From Calendula officinalis (taxonomy: Eukaryota; Streptophyta; Magnoliopsida; Asterales; Asteraceae): a DNA stretch of 64,000 bases. Shown one piece after another: positions 9,701-22,699 of the stretch (position 1 is its first letter; each line of letters begins with the position of its first letter). The notes under the pieces are model-generated. The model worked only from the letters and a program-made list of their open reading frames with translations. It was not told the origin of the DNA and made no database searches. The position numbers and the translations under genes were made by a program. Where the stretch lies: NCBI GenBank assembly GCA_963853835.1, contig OY970820.1:83200909-83264908 (forward strand). The letters are read 5' to 3'.

Positions 9701-12563
9701 GAATATGTTGTAGATTGTGATTGCTAGAGAAGCTGTAGGGAACCTTGGTGGGTTGGTGAGACAGTTATCACTGAATCATTTTGAAAATGAGAGTAGACGG
9801 ATGATGCCGTTTCCAAATGACACGTCATCATGCCCTGGGAAAAGGTACATGAGGCAAAAATCACCTCAAGGTTTGCATAAAAAGGTAACACTTCAAACTT
9901 GTGTTGGTTGTGATTAGATAGAGAATATTATATAATAATAATAATAAGGGATAATTTGTGTGGAGGCCACTAAGTTTAAAAAACTTTTTTCATTAAGGTC
10001 ACCCATTTATTGAAATAACTTTATAGGCCACCTAAATATATGTATTTTTTTCATTATACCAGCTCCAAACACAAATTTATGCGGGGAAATTGTAATAGAA
10101 CAAGAATGAACATAATTACAACAGATTCAAATAATTCAAATAATAATTTAAATGTGAAATACCAAATTTTCCCTTCTTTTAGGTGCATCTTTATTTAGAA
10201 GAGTATAACTAATAATTTTCATTTAAATTATTATTTGTTTTATTTTAGTAACTTAATTTTAGGTTCATTTATATAATTTTATAATTTTCCCGCACAAAAA
10301 GTTGAGAACTTGGGTGTACATATTCTCTAATAATAATAATAATAATAATTATTATTATTATTATTATTATTATTATTTTTATTGTTGTTATTATTAATTG
10401 TTGTGTTGACGTGTTCCCTCTTTAGCTAAGTTTTTTTATTAGACCATTTTAAGATAAACAAAAAACAACTAAATCGGAAGATTATAATAAAATAAATATA
10501 TTTTTCAGGTGATTTCTACATTGCTCCAGCCTCGAAACTGGAAACCACCTGCTAACAGGAGATTTTTCATGGATGCTTACGAAGTGGGAGAGCTTTGTTA
10601 TTCTGCTGAACAAATCTTCATGAACGAGCCCACAGTTCTTGAATTAAATGCACCAATCAAAGTGTTTGGTGATTTACATGGACAATTTACTGATCTTATG
10701 CGCTTATTTGATGAATATGGTTTTCCTTCCGTTGCTGGAGATATCACGTAAGTTTATAATTTTATATATTCTACCCTATACTTTAAAATTTTCTCAGTTT
10801 AATTCTTCAAATACATGATTAGGGGCTATATTTGTAATTTTGAAAAGTTAGGGACGAAATCTGTAATTAGGCACAAACTATGGGGACCATTTTTGTAATT
10901 TACTGTTTTTACTACGTTTCAGATATATCGATTATTTATTCCTTGGAGATTATGTTGATAGAGGACAACATAGTTTGGAGACAATTACTTTGCTCCTTGC
11001 TCTTAAGGCAAGCTTCTACTTACCTTATAATCCCGCTTACCGACATAATCTCGTCATTAACCTATTTTTATTCTTTTATAATGTATTTAGATTAATTATC
11101 CTGAAAATATTCATTTGATACGTGGAAATCATGAAGCTGCTGATGTAAATGCACTTTTTGGTTTTCGTCTTGAATGCATTGAAAGACTGGTATGTATGTA
11201 TGTATGCAAACTTTGAAATTTGTTTATTTATGGTTTTAAAATTGTGATTATGGTTTTGTGACAGGGAGAAAGTGATGGAATATGGGCATGGCAACGGTTT
11301 AATGAGTTATTTAACCATCTTCCACTTGCAGCACTTATTGAACAAAAGATTATATGTATGCATGGTGGAATAGGCAGATCCATTCATTCAGTTGAACAAA
11401 TAGAGAAAATAGAAAGACCTATAAATATGGATGCTGGATGTGTTATCTTGATGGATTTATTATGGTAAATTCCTGCTTTCGCAAAAAAAATAAAAATATT
11501 ATGTTTCAAAATGGCGGCCAAATTTTCAAAAGTCAAAGTTATGCCCAAAATACTGAAATAAGTCAATAGCCAACCTAAGAGAGCACGAAACCTCCGATTT
11601 CACATGATTTACATCAAAAACATAAAATCTTGAAAATTTTGGGGAAATTAAAATTGAAATTTGTATAGTTTCTGACACATCACTTTGTTGATGCATTTAT
11701 AGGTCGGACCCTACAGAAAACGATAGTGTGGAAGGTTTGAGACCAAATCCAAGGGGACCTGGTCTTGTTACTTTCGGGGTATGCATGTTTTTTTTAAACA
11801 TTAGATGGCTTAATCTTCAATTTAAATTGCAAATTATGGACTATATATTCATGCTTAATTTGCTTCAAGAAATAGAAATCTGTCGCTTCATGCTTTAACC
11901 GCCAAAACAAATTTCCCCACCGAATTCATATACTAAAGATAAGACAGTTTCAACCCATTTACCAAAATTTGGGGCTATTTGATGAGTTTGGGTAAAATTA
12001 AAAAAATATTGCTAAAAAATAAATATTCCAATGCAGCCTGACAGGGTTACGGATTTCTGCAAAAGAAACAAACTTCAGCTAATTATAAGAGCACACGAAT
12101 GCGTGATGGATGGGTTTGAGAGGTTTGCTCAGGGACAGTTAATTACCCTTTTCTCTGCAACTAACTATTGTGGTAAGTTTTGGTTTTTATTGTTAAATAA
12201 TTTGTTAATTGTTAAATACTTTGTTTTAATTAAATTCAGGCACTGCTAATAATGCTGGAGCTTTACTAGTGATTGGCAGAGGATTGGTGGTTGTTCCAAA
12301 ATTAATCCACCCTTTGCCACCACCACTTGAACCAGCAACATTTCAAGCACCTCTCCAAGAACGCCATTGGATGGAGGTAACACTGATTTATATCTAATTT
12401 TGAAAAAAATGGGAACACAAGTTTCTAAAGGGGTCAAAAATGTAATTCATATGATTCTTATTTGTATATGTGATTGTAGGAGCTTAATAATCAAAGACCA
12501 CCAACACCTACACGGGGCCGGCCTCAGCCCGGTCATGATAGGGGCTCCCTTGCATACATTTGA
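6745..12563 (+). CDS. BSL1: BSL1-type Kelch-repeat serine/threonine phosphatase
   Basis: The family dephosphorylates BIN2-type kinases in brassinosteroid signalling. Exons: 6745-6934, 7030-7090, 7166-7244, 7359-7438, 7513-7607, 7715-7814, 7918-7987, 8112-8213, 8323-8404, 8495-8662, 8753-8915, 9504-9639, 9714-9884, 10509-10747, 10923-11007, 11091-11189, 11265-11464, 11703-11778, 12037-12172, 12240-12376 and 12480-12563. The frame stays open and predicts 850 residues. The N-terminal half holds Kelch repeats (PGPRCGHTLTAV, VVFQGGIGPAGHS, FLLCGGRDT). The C-terminal half is a PP1-like phosphatase with GDLHG (residues 553-557), GDYVDRG, RGNHE, HGGIGRS and SATNYCG, so all metal-binding motifs are intact. 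The tail ends TPTRGRP...GSLAYI as in BSL1. The short N-terminus and the NDX neighbour also favour BSL1 over BSL2/3. Intron 15 uses a GC donor. Introns 11 and 13 carry a MITE and a microsatellite. Confidence 0.95.
9096..9476. mobile_element. CACTA-type MITE in BSL1 intron 11
   Basis: The left end TACTACAAGAAAAG is one base from the CACTACAAGAAAA terminus of plant CACTA (En/Spm) elements. The right end TTTTTTGAGTG is a degenerate inverse. ATT at 9093-9095 and 9477-9479 forms a 3-bp target duplication. Subterminal repeats of the type GTGTCACTA and TTTTAGCGACA recur inside. It is non-coding and wholly intronic. Confidence 0.7.
10327..10376. repeat. (AAT)n/(ATT)n palindromic microsatellite
   Basis: A run of TAA/AAT triplets turns directly into a run of ATT triplets inside BSL1 intron 13. 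Together they could fold into a hairpin. It is expected to be polymorphic. Confidence 0.9.
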
Positions 12564-13073
12564 CTACGCAAGTTCATATTTCCAAATTCAGTTCAATTCT
12601 TTATAAAAACAACAGATTATTTATACAAATTGCAAGAGAAGCTGTACACATCCATTGATGATATAAAGGGTTTTGTTTTCGGTGTACATTCCAATCCAAC
12701 CAATGATGCCAAGATGTTGTCATAGTTTTGTGAATTCATTGCAAGAAAAAATTATGAAATTATTTATACTTGTTTTCCTGTCTTTTAGAAGTATATCTTC
12801 TGTTTCATAGTAACCTAATTGTTTCTATTAATTTTAAGTCCATTTCAAAAGCATAGAGGTGGTAAAATGGGCATAATTAGGTATAACTTAAATTGTTAAG
12901 ATATGCATATAATGCAATTATCTATTGTTCTACAACTATAAACTAAAAACTAGAAACTAGAAATGATGTAGATGATAATCAAGATTTCAACTAAAGAGAT
13001 TTAAAAAGTTATAAGCATTCAAAAACACTTTTGCCACCACTTGATCCATTTCAATAAAAAGAACATCACTCAA
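12564..13073. other. shared 3' region between convergent BSL1 and NDX
   Basis: The two genes end tail to tail with 510 bp between stop codons, so this stretch must hold both 3' UTRs and polyadenylation signals. It is AT-rich and has no other coding signal. The transcripts may overlap, but that cannot be decided from sequence alone. Confidence 0.7.
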
Positions 13074-16000
13074 TCATGATCTAGGGTTTTGTTGCAGCAC
13101 AAGTTTGGTAGAATCCCACAAAACCCTTTTAACACCAAAAATCTGTTCAGCATGAGCAAAGGAAGTGCCAGTAGCATCACAGGGGTGGGGTAAATTCGTC
13201 CATTTATCCACTTTCAAATAGGTGACATCAACCACACACAAACCACATTCATCAACATTCTTCCCACCCCAAACACCACTCGCTTGATGCACACAACCTT
13301 TCCCAATTTCTTCTCCTTGTGCATCTGTAAGCACAACAAATTTCCCGGTTTCTAAGTTTTTTTGAGGTTGTTGGGGAGCAGATGGGTTCGGGTCATAGAA
13401 TTCATCTGGGCTTTCGGGCTCCGTTCCTGACCCGCCTTGTTTGTCAGTGAAAGTGGTGTTGTCTCCCCCTGAAGGTGCACGGGTATCTTTAGCAGCTGCA
13501 CGGGCTAATTTGGCTTTACGGTTATTTAACCTGTTGCCAACACAGAATGAGAGAAACATTAATTATGTATAATACAGGTCAAATGGGCCAAACCCTCAGG
13601 ATCAAAAGTCGCCAAAAGTTTATGTTTAATGCATAAAACCTCCTAAATCATATCACATTATTCTAGATTATGGTTGAAGAGATGTATTCAAGGTAGTCCT
13701 GAAATTTTATGTAGTCCCAAAGGACAAATCTCAACCATTGATTAATTATAATTAATAGTCAAGATTAATTACATATTTTATACATGGAGGGATATTTTGG
13801 TCATTTTTACAAAAAAAATAAAAATATTTTTTATTTTTTATTATTCTTTTTAGAATTATTTTTTATTTTTGTTATTATTATTTAAAAAAAAATTATTTTT
13901 CGTTAATAACACATAATGTGATAATCGCATGTGATTGTATATTGAGTCACATGTGATTAAGTACCGCACGTGATTAGCAAAATTTTATTGTTTTTTTAAC
14001 CAAAAAAAATAAAAAAATAATTTTAAAAAATAAAAAATAAAAAAATAATTTTGATAAAACAAAAAATAAATTGATTTTTTTTGTAAGTGCCAAATGACCA
14101 AAATACCCCTTCATGTATAAAATATGTGTTTAATCTTGACCATTAGATCTTATTGATCAATGGTTGAGATTTTTCCCTGGGGCTGATATTGACAATACGA
14201 TTCTGTGATTAACACCATTCATAATACTAATTTAAGTTTGAATTAGGACACAGCTTTCTTACCAATTCTTTAGCTGTGAGGAAGAAATTTCTGACCCCTG
14301 CAGAATCAAATCATGAACTTGAAGTATTAATTCTAAAAACATGAAAAATAATTTAAGTTGTAAATAAATGCAATTTATGTTACATACATGAAGACTAATT
14401 TTTTCAGCCCATGATTGTATCAAGGCAGCTTTCCTCTGCATATCAGGCTCATTCTGTAAAGCCTGTTCGATCATGGTTATTTGCATGTGATTCATTATAT
14501 TTCTCTTCCTTTTTCTCAACTGTTTTTCCTCACCCTGCAAATGCTGATGTCATCATTACTTATTATAAAAATTGAAAATTTAAATCAAACTAAAATTTAC
14601 CTGCTGCATGGAGTTTGAATCCAGTACATTTGTTTCAGCATTCTGAGCATCTACATCACTTTCATGAACACTTCTGGCAGCAACAGTTTGAGCTACATCT
14701 GTCCTTTGATCTTGCATTTGTAAATTGTTGGATTGGTCTTCATTTCCATTGAGATTTAATTGGTTCATTTCTTCCAAAGGTGAAATGTCGGTTATGCCCT
14801 TGTTCTGGTTACCACCAGATTCTTGACCCTCCTATGCAGTGAAGTTTGACATATTACATTCATGATCTGGCTTAAATGCGTACTTTTCTATTTGTCCTTT
14901 TTAAAGTTTAACCTATTTGGGTCATTAAAAGATGGTTTTGTCATTTGTGTCCTGTTTTGGTCATTAAAAGATGTTTTTTACAAGAAAAATGACAGTTTCA
15001 TATCAAACTTATGTACAACAACTTAAGGTTTATATATAAGTGATTTAAAAGGTTTCTAATGACCCAATAGGACAAAACTCTGTACAAGGACTAAATTATT
15101 AACAATTTTTGTGTGCTAAATATGATTAAAAAATATATACTATTAAAAATAATAATAATATAATTTTCTGAATGAAGCAATTTTACCATAGCTCGTTCAA
15201 TATTGGTTTCCTGAGTAATTAGCGGTTCTAACTGTGCAATAAATAACCTACACAAACCAAATAAATTATCCTTAAAAAAATGCATGCAACAAATTAAGAA
15301 AGCTACAATTGCAAATTACCTAAACAGCTGTACATCATCCTGGTTAAGAAATCCAGGGATTAGAGATTCTGCATGAATAAATAAGGAACCTGCACACGTA
15401 AATCGTTGTGTTATGTAAGCAAAATCATAAATTTGTAATTAATTAAGTAATGAAGCTGTTTAAACGATCAATACGCAGGTTTTGGGTAATAATTGTAGAA
15501 TCATCTGAAACTGCATAAGGTAAATCAGGGACTTCCTTCTGTAAGCACTGCAGGAATGTGTTGAGAAAGAGATCCTTTTCTTCTGTCAGTTAAAACAACT
15601 AGTTTAGTTAGTTAGTTAACAAGACATAAAAATGATAACAAAATAATACAAGGTTAATTATGTTTTAATCTTCAAACTTTTACTGATTTTTTTGTTAATT
15701 CAGTGTTTTGACCCTTTTGTTGACCTGTTAACCAGTCATTTTGTGTTGAAATGTAATCTTTCTTAGGGTTAAATATAGTTTAATCCTTAAACTGCCACCA
15801 ACTTTGCGCTTTAGCCGTCAATATTTTTCTCATAGTTTCACCTATCTTTTAATTAAATAACTTTGTGCCAAATTAGGAATTTGCTATACATAACTGGCAT
15901 AAGAAACTTCTATAAAAAATATGCTATAAACACTTAATTAAAAATATTCGGTATAAAAGTTGAGGAACCAAACCAGTACGAAAAAAATAATTTAGCGACT

Positions 16001-19000
16001 AAAATGGTTTTTTAAGTATTAACATAAAACCAATATAAAATCAGTGAAAGCTTGAGGATTAAAACATATATAAAAAACAATATATATATATATATATATA
16101 TATGGTTAAAGTATTTACCTTTACATATATCAGGGATAAAACAGGTAAGATTTGCAACAACTTTGACCAATAAAGAAGTTCTTTGAAATGCATAAGAAGT
16201 GCCAACACGACAAGCATTAAAAGTAGATTCTGGGACATCTGATGAAGGAACAACCCCCAAAACCCATGCGGATGCTGCCAATGGATCAAAATCCAAAGTT
16301 GCATCTTCTTCAGAAGGCCTGCATTCAGATGAACACCAATTTGACAAGAAATCCGCATGTTCTTGTAAAAATATTCTCGTTAATACTTCAGTCTGCATAC
16401 AAATTGGCAAAGGGTTAGTTATGTTTTCATCCTCAAAGTTTCACTAAATTGGCGATTTAGCCCTTAAACTTTTTCTTGACTTGGTATTTATGTGTTAAGT
16501 TAGCGGTTACTTTTGTTGCGGTGCAAATTTGGTTATGTTTAAATATGGTTTAATCTTGAATCTTTTTTCTTGACTTTTCACTGATTTTTTAATTTAATTA
16601 ACACTATTAGTTATTACTACTACTATTACTATTATTATTACTATTAATTAGTACAAAACTTTATATAAAAGTTTAGAAGTTAAAATGGATTTTGTAAAGT
16701 ATTAACTTGTACTTGTTCTTTCAACAAGTTAACCAAGGGACTAAATCATGTGAAATAAAAAGTTTCAGGGTTAAAACGCCAAATCGACAAAAGTTTGAGG
16801 ATAGAAACATAATTAACCTCATAATAAATGTGATTATTAGCATTACCATATAAAATTGTCAACATGTGACCAAAATGGAAGCATGCATACGTGTACTTGT
16901 TAGAAACTTACAAAATTTAGGGTTATGTAAGATCGGAAATTGGAATCATCAGAGAGAATGTCGGTTAATCGCATTGCACTGAGTTGTAAAAGCCCTCTTG
17001 GGTAGGTTTTATCAGAGAAAGCAGCAAGCCCGTTTAGATCTCCACGAAACATGCTTTTCAGTAATTCAAGAACCTGTTATTAAATTTGTAGGTTAAACAG
17101 TTGGTAAAACTAGAAAAATTAGGGTGAATTTTAATCTTGAAAAATATTGAAAAACCTGGAATATAGTAGATTTTGCTAAATTCAAACCCTCAGTAGTGCT
17201 GGCAGCTACATCCAAGAAAGAGACACTTTCTACTTCACAAAGATGCAATAGCTGAAAAAAGTCGATTAATTATACCTACCGTTAATGTTTAAATAAAATG
17301 TGATTTTCATTTTCAAGTTTATAACTATATCTTACTATAGATAATATTTTTGATTTCAGCCTAGAAACAACAGCCATAAGGTAAGAATCTTCACAAAATG
17401 GTAATTTCATGATATCGTGAGCCAACAAAAGAATGCCACCATCTTCAGTTAGATCCTGAAGGAACCAAGAATCAAAGTCAAACTGCCTCATATAGAAACT
17501 ATATGTTTTTATAATAATTTTATATACGTATTTAATTAATGGAAAACCTTATTTTTAACGAGTCGCTCCCGAAAGAGCCTTTGTTGGCAAAGTGATTGAA
17601 GGAACTGTAATGAAGCCTCGCAGTGTTGACATAAACGGTTCACTTCTGCAAGATTTGACTGCGTGGCAGAATTACTAGTTTGACTTTGACCTGATAGCCT
17701 TAATTGGAGAAATTGAATGTCTCTATGAACAGAAACAAAAGCTCCAAACACAAATTGATCAACCTGTTTATACATATGAGACAGATTTATTTTTGAACAA
17801 TTTGTTGCTATAAAAATATATTTAAAAAATATTATAGATATGAAGTGTAAAATGTTACCTTAGGGTGTGCAAGCAGAACTGCTGAAAGTTCATGCCATTG
17901 TGAAGTAACAAACGCTGTTAACAGATATAAACTGCAAGCTAACAATGCTGAATGCAACAGAAACAGTTGACTATCCTGGTCAACAAAAATATGTGTCAGT
18001 TTAAAACAAGGTAAACAAACGGTTATAACTTTAAAATATAAATATATGTAACCTGTTTGAAGCCACCGAGAACCATGACCATGAAAAAGACTAAATCAAA
18101 CATTTGTTCGGACATTTTCACATCATCGAGCAATATCTGTATTGTGGAAAATAGTTTTTACATGAAAAAGATTTAATATTTAAAAAATAAATATAATTTA
18201 CCTGCTCAAGTTTGGAATTACGAGGTGCAAGATCACATAATTCATGCAACAGTCTAAGCCCTCCTAATAAGTATCTGAAAAGTTGTTCATCTTGTTCGGA
18301 TTCCAGGAGTTTTGCAATTAGGTTTGTAGTCAAATATCTTGCTAGGGTTTCAACATCAATCTGAAACATCAAGATTTCATTCCATTAGTTAATGATATGT
18401 GATATGATTCGATATTTAATGATATTTCAAATAATATAATGCCAAATCTAGTTAACCTGTTTTGGTGATCCGTTACTGCCAGTCCATTGAATAGTCTCGT
18501 TTTCAGCATCCCTGATTAATTTGCTAAGTTCCTGAGAACTTAGTGTGTGTAACTCCTTGACAGCTGAAACCAAATCGATTGGCTGCATATAGAAGCAATT
18601 GAAATATAAAGAGCTGATAACATGTGTTACGCCAGCTAGACAAAAGAGTGTGTGTGTGTGTGTTAGTATGTGCGTACATATAGACGCTAATATTGAATTA
18701 GTATTATCCTATATATATAGGCACGCTAATTTGGTACATAGTACGTACGTATCTATATGTGTATGCATGTACACACACGCACACACGCACATGTTCAGAT
18801 ATACAAAATATGCAAATTGAACATATGCTCTTATTGAACATATAATTGTACAAATTTAGAGAAGTAGTAGTAATGGTTTGTATTGAATACTAAGTTAAGG
18901 GTCTAACAAGCTCCAAACTGAAAAAACAGATATCTTTACAAACAGATTTAAGATATGATTTCCTAGTAAGAAGTTTAAGAGTCTACAAATAAAACGACGG

Positions 19001-19573
19001 GTAAGTATCTCAAATTCGAATATATTTACCAAATTCCCGCCTGTTAATTTATGGTTGGATCTTCAAGTAAGACTGCTAATAAGACCACTAACATTTATCT
19101 ATTAACTACAACTTAATTAAGGAAAGGTCATAACCTAAGATATGTCATAGACTCTAGTAACTAGAGAATAAAATCATAGTATACAATGTTATACTTCTAT
19201 CATGAAAGTGTCATCGAGCTCTATAACAGTTAAACTGATATGTAATAATTACAGATAATCAATACTTAGAAAAGAGGCATCTATCTCTGCTCCTACCAAC
19301 TGAATGATGCTAAAAATTCAGTAACAGTATTTATCAGCAAAATAAAAACAAACGGTAGGAAGTCTAATTAAAATTAGTTACAGAAACTAAAATGCTTAAC
19401 AATAATTAGACCTAAAAAACTTATAACAGTAACCGATAACTAAACAACCAGCCACGAACGCTGATCAACAAGAATTCACAATCACCAACTCAACAACAAA
19501 ATTAAACTCGTAAAATCAACTTCTTACTCACATGTATATTCCTGCTTGCTACATCCTCCCTCGCTGGCCTCAT
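13074..19573 (-). CDS. NDX: NDX nodulin-homeobox protein
   Basis: Arabidopsis NDX is a nuclear DNA-binding protein that stabilises an R-loop at the COOLAIR promoter and acts in ABA responses. Exons in transcript order: 19573-19532, 18582-18457, 18360-18202, 18136-18053, 17975-17859, 17763-17548, 17455-17336, 17251-17156, 17073-16912, 16392-16119, 15582-15475, 15389-15320, 15247-15187, 14831-14601, 14534-14388, 14297-14263 and 13530-13074. The frame stays open and predicts 834 residues. The long N-terminal helical region opens MRPAREDVASRN. The atypical homeodomain lies at about residues 629-692, assembled from the last three exons, with the recognition helix SSQLKNWLNNRKAKLARA. A conserved C-terminal NDX domain follows (VVLTDAQGEEIGKG to FGVKRVLWDS). 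The 35-bp exon 14297-14263 is needed to complete the homeodomain. Confidence 0.95.
13690..14205. mobile_element. TIR element in NDX intron 16, related to the palindrome-rich family
   Basis: The left arm begins AAGGTAGTCCTG and contains TAGTCCCAAAGGACAAATCTC, followed by an ACCATTGAT and GTCAAGATTAA stretch. The right arm is an inverted copy out to about 14205, with a more diverged end. The same arm order (GTAGTCC, TAGTCCCAAGGGACA, GCCATTGGATC, GGTCAAGATCAAA) is found at 26692-28375 and 48707-49135. The loop is A/T-rich but includes TCACATGTGATT and GCACGTGATT, echoing the CACATGTG cores of the relatives. The right border is approximate and I found no clean target duplication. Confidence 0.65.
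16081..16103. repeat. (TA)n microsatellite
   Basis: A run of TA dinucleotides lies just outside NDX exon 16119-16392, within the intron. Confidence 0.9.
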
Positions 19574-19583
19574 TTTTGCTTCC

Positions 19584-19799
19584 CTGAACCATAACCGAGA
19601 AGCAAAAACAAAACAAAACAAACAAAACATATACACAAGTAAATTAGTCTTCACTACTAAATTTATCCAAAATAAACCCTAAATTTTTGTTAGTACCGAA
19701 AATTAAAGCTATAGTTACGAGCTTTTACATAAATTGCTGCAAATAATACCAGAAACGAACAATTAAAGGTTAAATTATGAACAATTAATAGCTAATTAC
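19584..19799 (-). other. probable 5' UTR intron of NDX
   Basis: On the minus strand TTTGTAG|GTAATTAGC at 19800/19799 is a good donor. TATGGTTCAG|GGAAGC at 19584/19583 is a good acceptor ten bases before the start codon. This would give a leader of roughly 150 bases (19950 to 19800) joined to the coding exon. It is inferred from splice signals only. Confidence 0.55.
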
Positions 19800-19980
19800 C
19801 TACAAACTATGCAGCTTCGACGATAATAGCACTTGAGGATGAAAATTTGAGAGAAATTTTACGAACTCTACGACGACAATGCTAGAATTGATGATTTTAA
19901 TTGCATTTCACAAAGAGACTACACATATGTCTATGCTATTGACTCTTTTTGCAGGTAATCGCTCGAGAAAAATGAAGCGG

Positions 19981-19990
19981 CTATTTATAG
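19981..19990 (-). promoter_or_regulatory. TATA box of NDX
   Basis: The minus strand reads CTATAAATAG, about 180 bases upstream of the proposed leader junction. Transcription would then start near 19950, just inside a G/A-rich leader. Confidence 0.55.
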
Positions 19991-20050
19991 TGTGTTTTGT
20001 GGTGTATTATACACAATATTATCATGTGAATATTGTGTGATCGTGTGAAA

Positions 20051-22047
20051 ATATGTTGTAATCGGATTATGTTATAAAATATTTAATGTTGGTTTAAGTT
20101 ATAAATTATTAATGAGAAATTTTGTATGATTTGGTTAACATAATGTCTATAATTGATAACACTTTTTTTTAGAATTCTGAGCGCCGTCTCAGTATATGCT
20201 ATATGTTACGTCGAAAGGTATAGCTTTAATCTAGTTTTGTTTTGAGATAATGTATATGAAGAGTATCTACATATTCATTTTTTTCTATTAAGTTTGCTAA
20301 TTAATTAAAACTTCTATATATTATGTTAAAGCATGAATCTTGTGTTATCCGGAAAAAACCACATGAGATAAAGAAAATGATGTAAGTTTTTGAAAGAAAA
20401 AACATATAAACTTTGTATCTATAAGATGTCAACATGTTATATTTTTAAAAAAATCTAAAAAAATAATTACATTTTTATCATTTAGCACTTTTTCATTGAA
20501 GTTAGTGTAAGTAACGCAATATACTTACTTGGATGAAATATAAAAAACTTAATGGATGTGTGGGTTTGATGAAAAAAATTATACTTTAATTGTCTCAACT
20601 TACATTATCCTAAACAATGTAAAATTGGTTTCCAAAATGTGCCATATTTATAAAAAGTATACAATTCTAGTCTTTAAAAGGTAAGATAATTATATCAAAA
20701 TCGAATAATAAGGTAACATATTTAAGTTATTATTATATTATTACCTTTTTAAATTTTTTTCATTTAAGTATTTTGTTTATTTGGAAAAAATTAGATCACT
20801 CGAATACAATCTTGTTGTAATCAACTAATAACATTACATCTTATGCAACGCATAGCTAAATTATCAACTACTAGCAGGGTACCCGCGCAATGAGACGACA
20901 GGTACCCGTAACTAAATTGTAGAGTTTATTTTTTAGCAATAGTCAAGACGTTACCTTCAATAAGTGTTGAATAAGATGGGTGGTAAGACCTTCTAGAATA
21001 CGTATTAAATTGTATCTGAAATAAAACAGGGGACAATTTCGACGTTTAGCAATGTTATGTTGTCTGTTTATTTGGGATTAAACAAAGTGCTATTTAGATC
21101 AATCGGTTAACACATAGTCAGTACTAACAAAAGGTCTTGTGTTTGAATCTTGTAAGCAACATTTTTTTAATTTTTGTGGTGTTTAAGATATTACTAAAAG
21201 TATAAATAAGTTTAAATTTAAGTACTTCTATATTTAGTAATCCTAAACGCATTATAAAAGAGTAAGATTAATATGTTCTTGAATTATGATTATTTATAAA
21301 TTTAATATATAAATGTATAGTGGTATTTAATTAATAATATAAAATTTGTAATATGAGATTTTTATTTTTTCAAGTCAATAATAACAAAGTTTTATTACAA
21401 ATTATTTGTTAACAAATTTTGCATAATTATAATCTTTGTTGTTACAACTGGTTCGAAATTCTAATATTTGATTATATAAAATTATAAGATTATTAAAAAT
21501 ATTTTAGTAAAATTAGAATTTGATAAATAATCTTTTAGAATGCATGTCGAAACATTTTATATATAGAAATGTGGAGGTACTTGGTGATTTACGATTAAAA
21601 TTAAAATGAGGAATTTGTACCTATTATGAATTTTACAATAACTGCTCACATGTGTACGTTTACATGCATAACTATTTTAAAACGTTCGGTTTTGTAATAT
21701 ACAATATGATCTCTTATGGGAGCTAAGTTCGTGTATAAGATCGGGTACTCGTGTATAAGGTCAGGTTACGTTAACTATGTTAACCTAAATTCTACACCAT
21801 TTTTGGTATAGTTAACCTAAATTCTACACCATTTTTGGTAATATTGATGGTGATGGTTTATTTAGTACATGTTCACCAGGCATGATTGCTTGAACGTGAA
21901 ACTTGTGTTTTTTCTCGAACGGTATTATATAAAGAGAATCTAATAAATAAACAAATTAAAAAAACATTACAAAAGGTTTGTAAGCTAATCAACATATGAA
22001 ATCCTAATTTTATGATTTCGATGAATTAACCACAAAGAGAATAAAAG
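20051..22047. other. AT-rich intergenic region upstream of NDX
   Basis: I find no gene. Three small items stand out. First, minus-strand GCGCGGGTACCCTGCTAG ending at 20871, followed by T, resembles a Helitron 3' end. Second, a tRNA-like stretch at about 21095-21165 (GGTTAACACATAGT...GTGTTTGAATC then T-run) may be a decayed SINE. Third, a TAGTTAACCTAAATTCTACA phrase is repeated in tandem at about 21775-21840. The last bases, TATAT, are the target duplication of the retrotransposon that follows. Confidence 0.5.
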
Positions 22048-22052
22048 TATAT

Positions 22053-22614
22053 TGATGAGGTTAGTAGGGATTACCCTGTATATATAGATAACTCCCCAAA
22101 ACCCTAAATGATGATCTTCACTACTAATGATGGCTCACGTCACAATTCCGCTACTAATGGTCATGACTGTCGACTGCCTGTCGGCCTGTCAACGACCGCC
22201 TGTCAACGACCGCCTGTCAAGTCACGACGCCTGTCAAGATCGTCCCTGTCATTAGAGTCGTGGACGTCCCGTCATAATGGCGCTTCATGACTGCAGTCAT
22301 AAAAGTAAGGCGTTACAACGTTCTCATAATGGCGTTTCATGACTGCTTTATTGCAGTCATAATGGACCAACGTCCATATACCTGAAACTACCATATAAAT
22401 ACATGGCCTAACTCATTGTCACAGGAGACACACACACACTGAGAGAGATCAAGAAGCCTAAAACACAGAGATAACATACTCTCACTTTCACCTTCGCACT
22501 CAACCTCGATCACCCTAGGTTCGCCAAGAGCTTGTTGGGTTTGCACTGTGATCATCCAGGAGATTCAAGGTTGACGTCGCCTGGTCTTTGTGTTTGACAA
22601 TCGTTGTTCGAACA
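22053..22614 (+). repeat. 5' LTR
   Basis: It starts TGATGAGGTTAG and ends TCGAACA. It contains a TATA box (TATAAATA, 22394-22401) and a short tandem run of CCTGTCAACGAC-like units at about 22185-22235. Transcription would begin roughly 30 bases after the TATA box. Confidence 0.93.
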
Positions 22615-22615
22615 T

Positions 22616-22633
22616 TGGCGCCATCCGTGGGAC
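22616..22633 (+). promoter_or_regulatory. primer binding site
   Basis: TGGCGCCATCCGTGGGAC immediately follows the 5' LTR. The TGGCGCC start is typical of plant Ty3/Gypsy elements of the Tat lineage. I did not assign the primer tRNA. Confidence 0.7.
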
Positions 22634-22699
22634 ACGTTTTTCAACGGCGTTTCACTTTTCCAAACTTTTTTTTTCTTCCTCAATAATCACACCTTTCCT

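Noticed and set aside
6745..12563. BSU1 or BSL2/3 instead of BSL1
   Set aside because: BSL2/3 have a long Pro/Gln-rich N-terminus that is absent here. The C-terminal TPTRGRP...SLAYI, the linker text and the NDX neighbour match BSL1 better than BSU1.
13074..13559. Single-exon minus-strand gene
   Set aside because: It is only the last exon of NDX plus a few intron codons. The acceptor at 13531 joins it to the homeodomain exons.
22108..22290. 60-codon frame in the retrotransposon LTR, repeated at 26143
   Set aside because: It is identical in both LTRs, overlaps the promoter, and has low-complexity translation of the CCTGTCAACGAC repeats.
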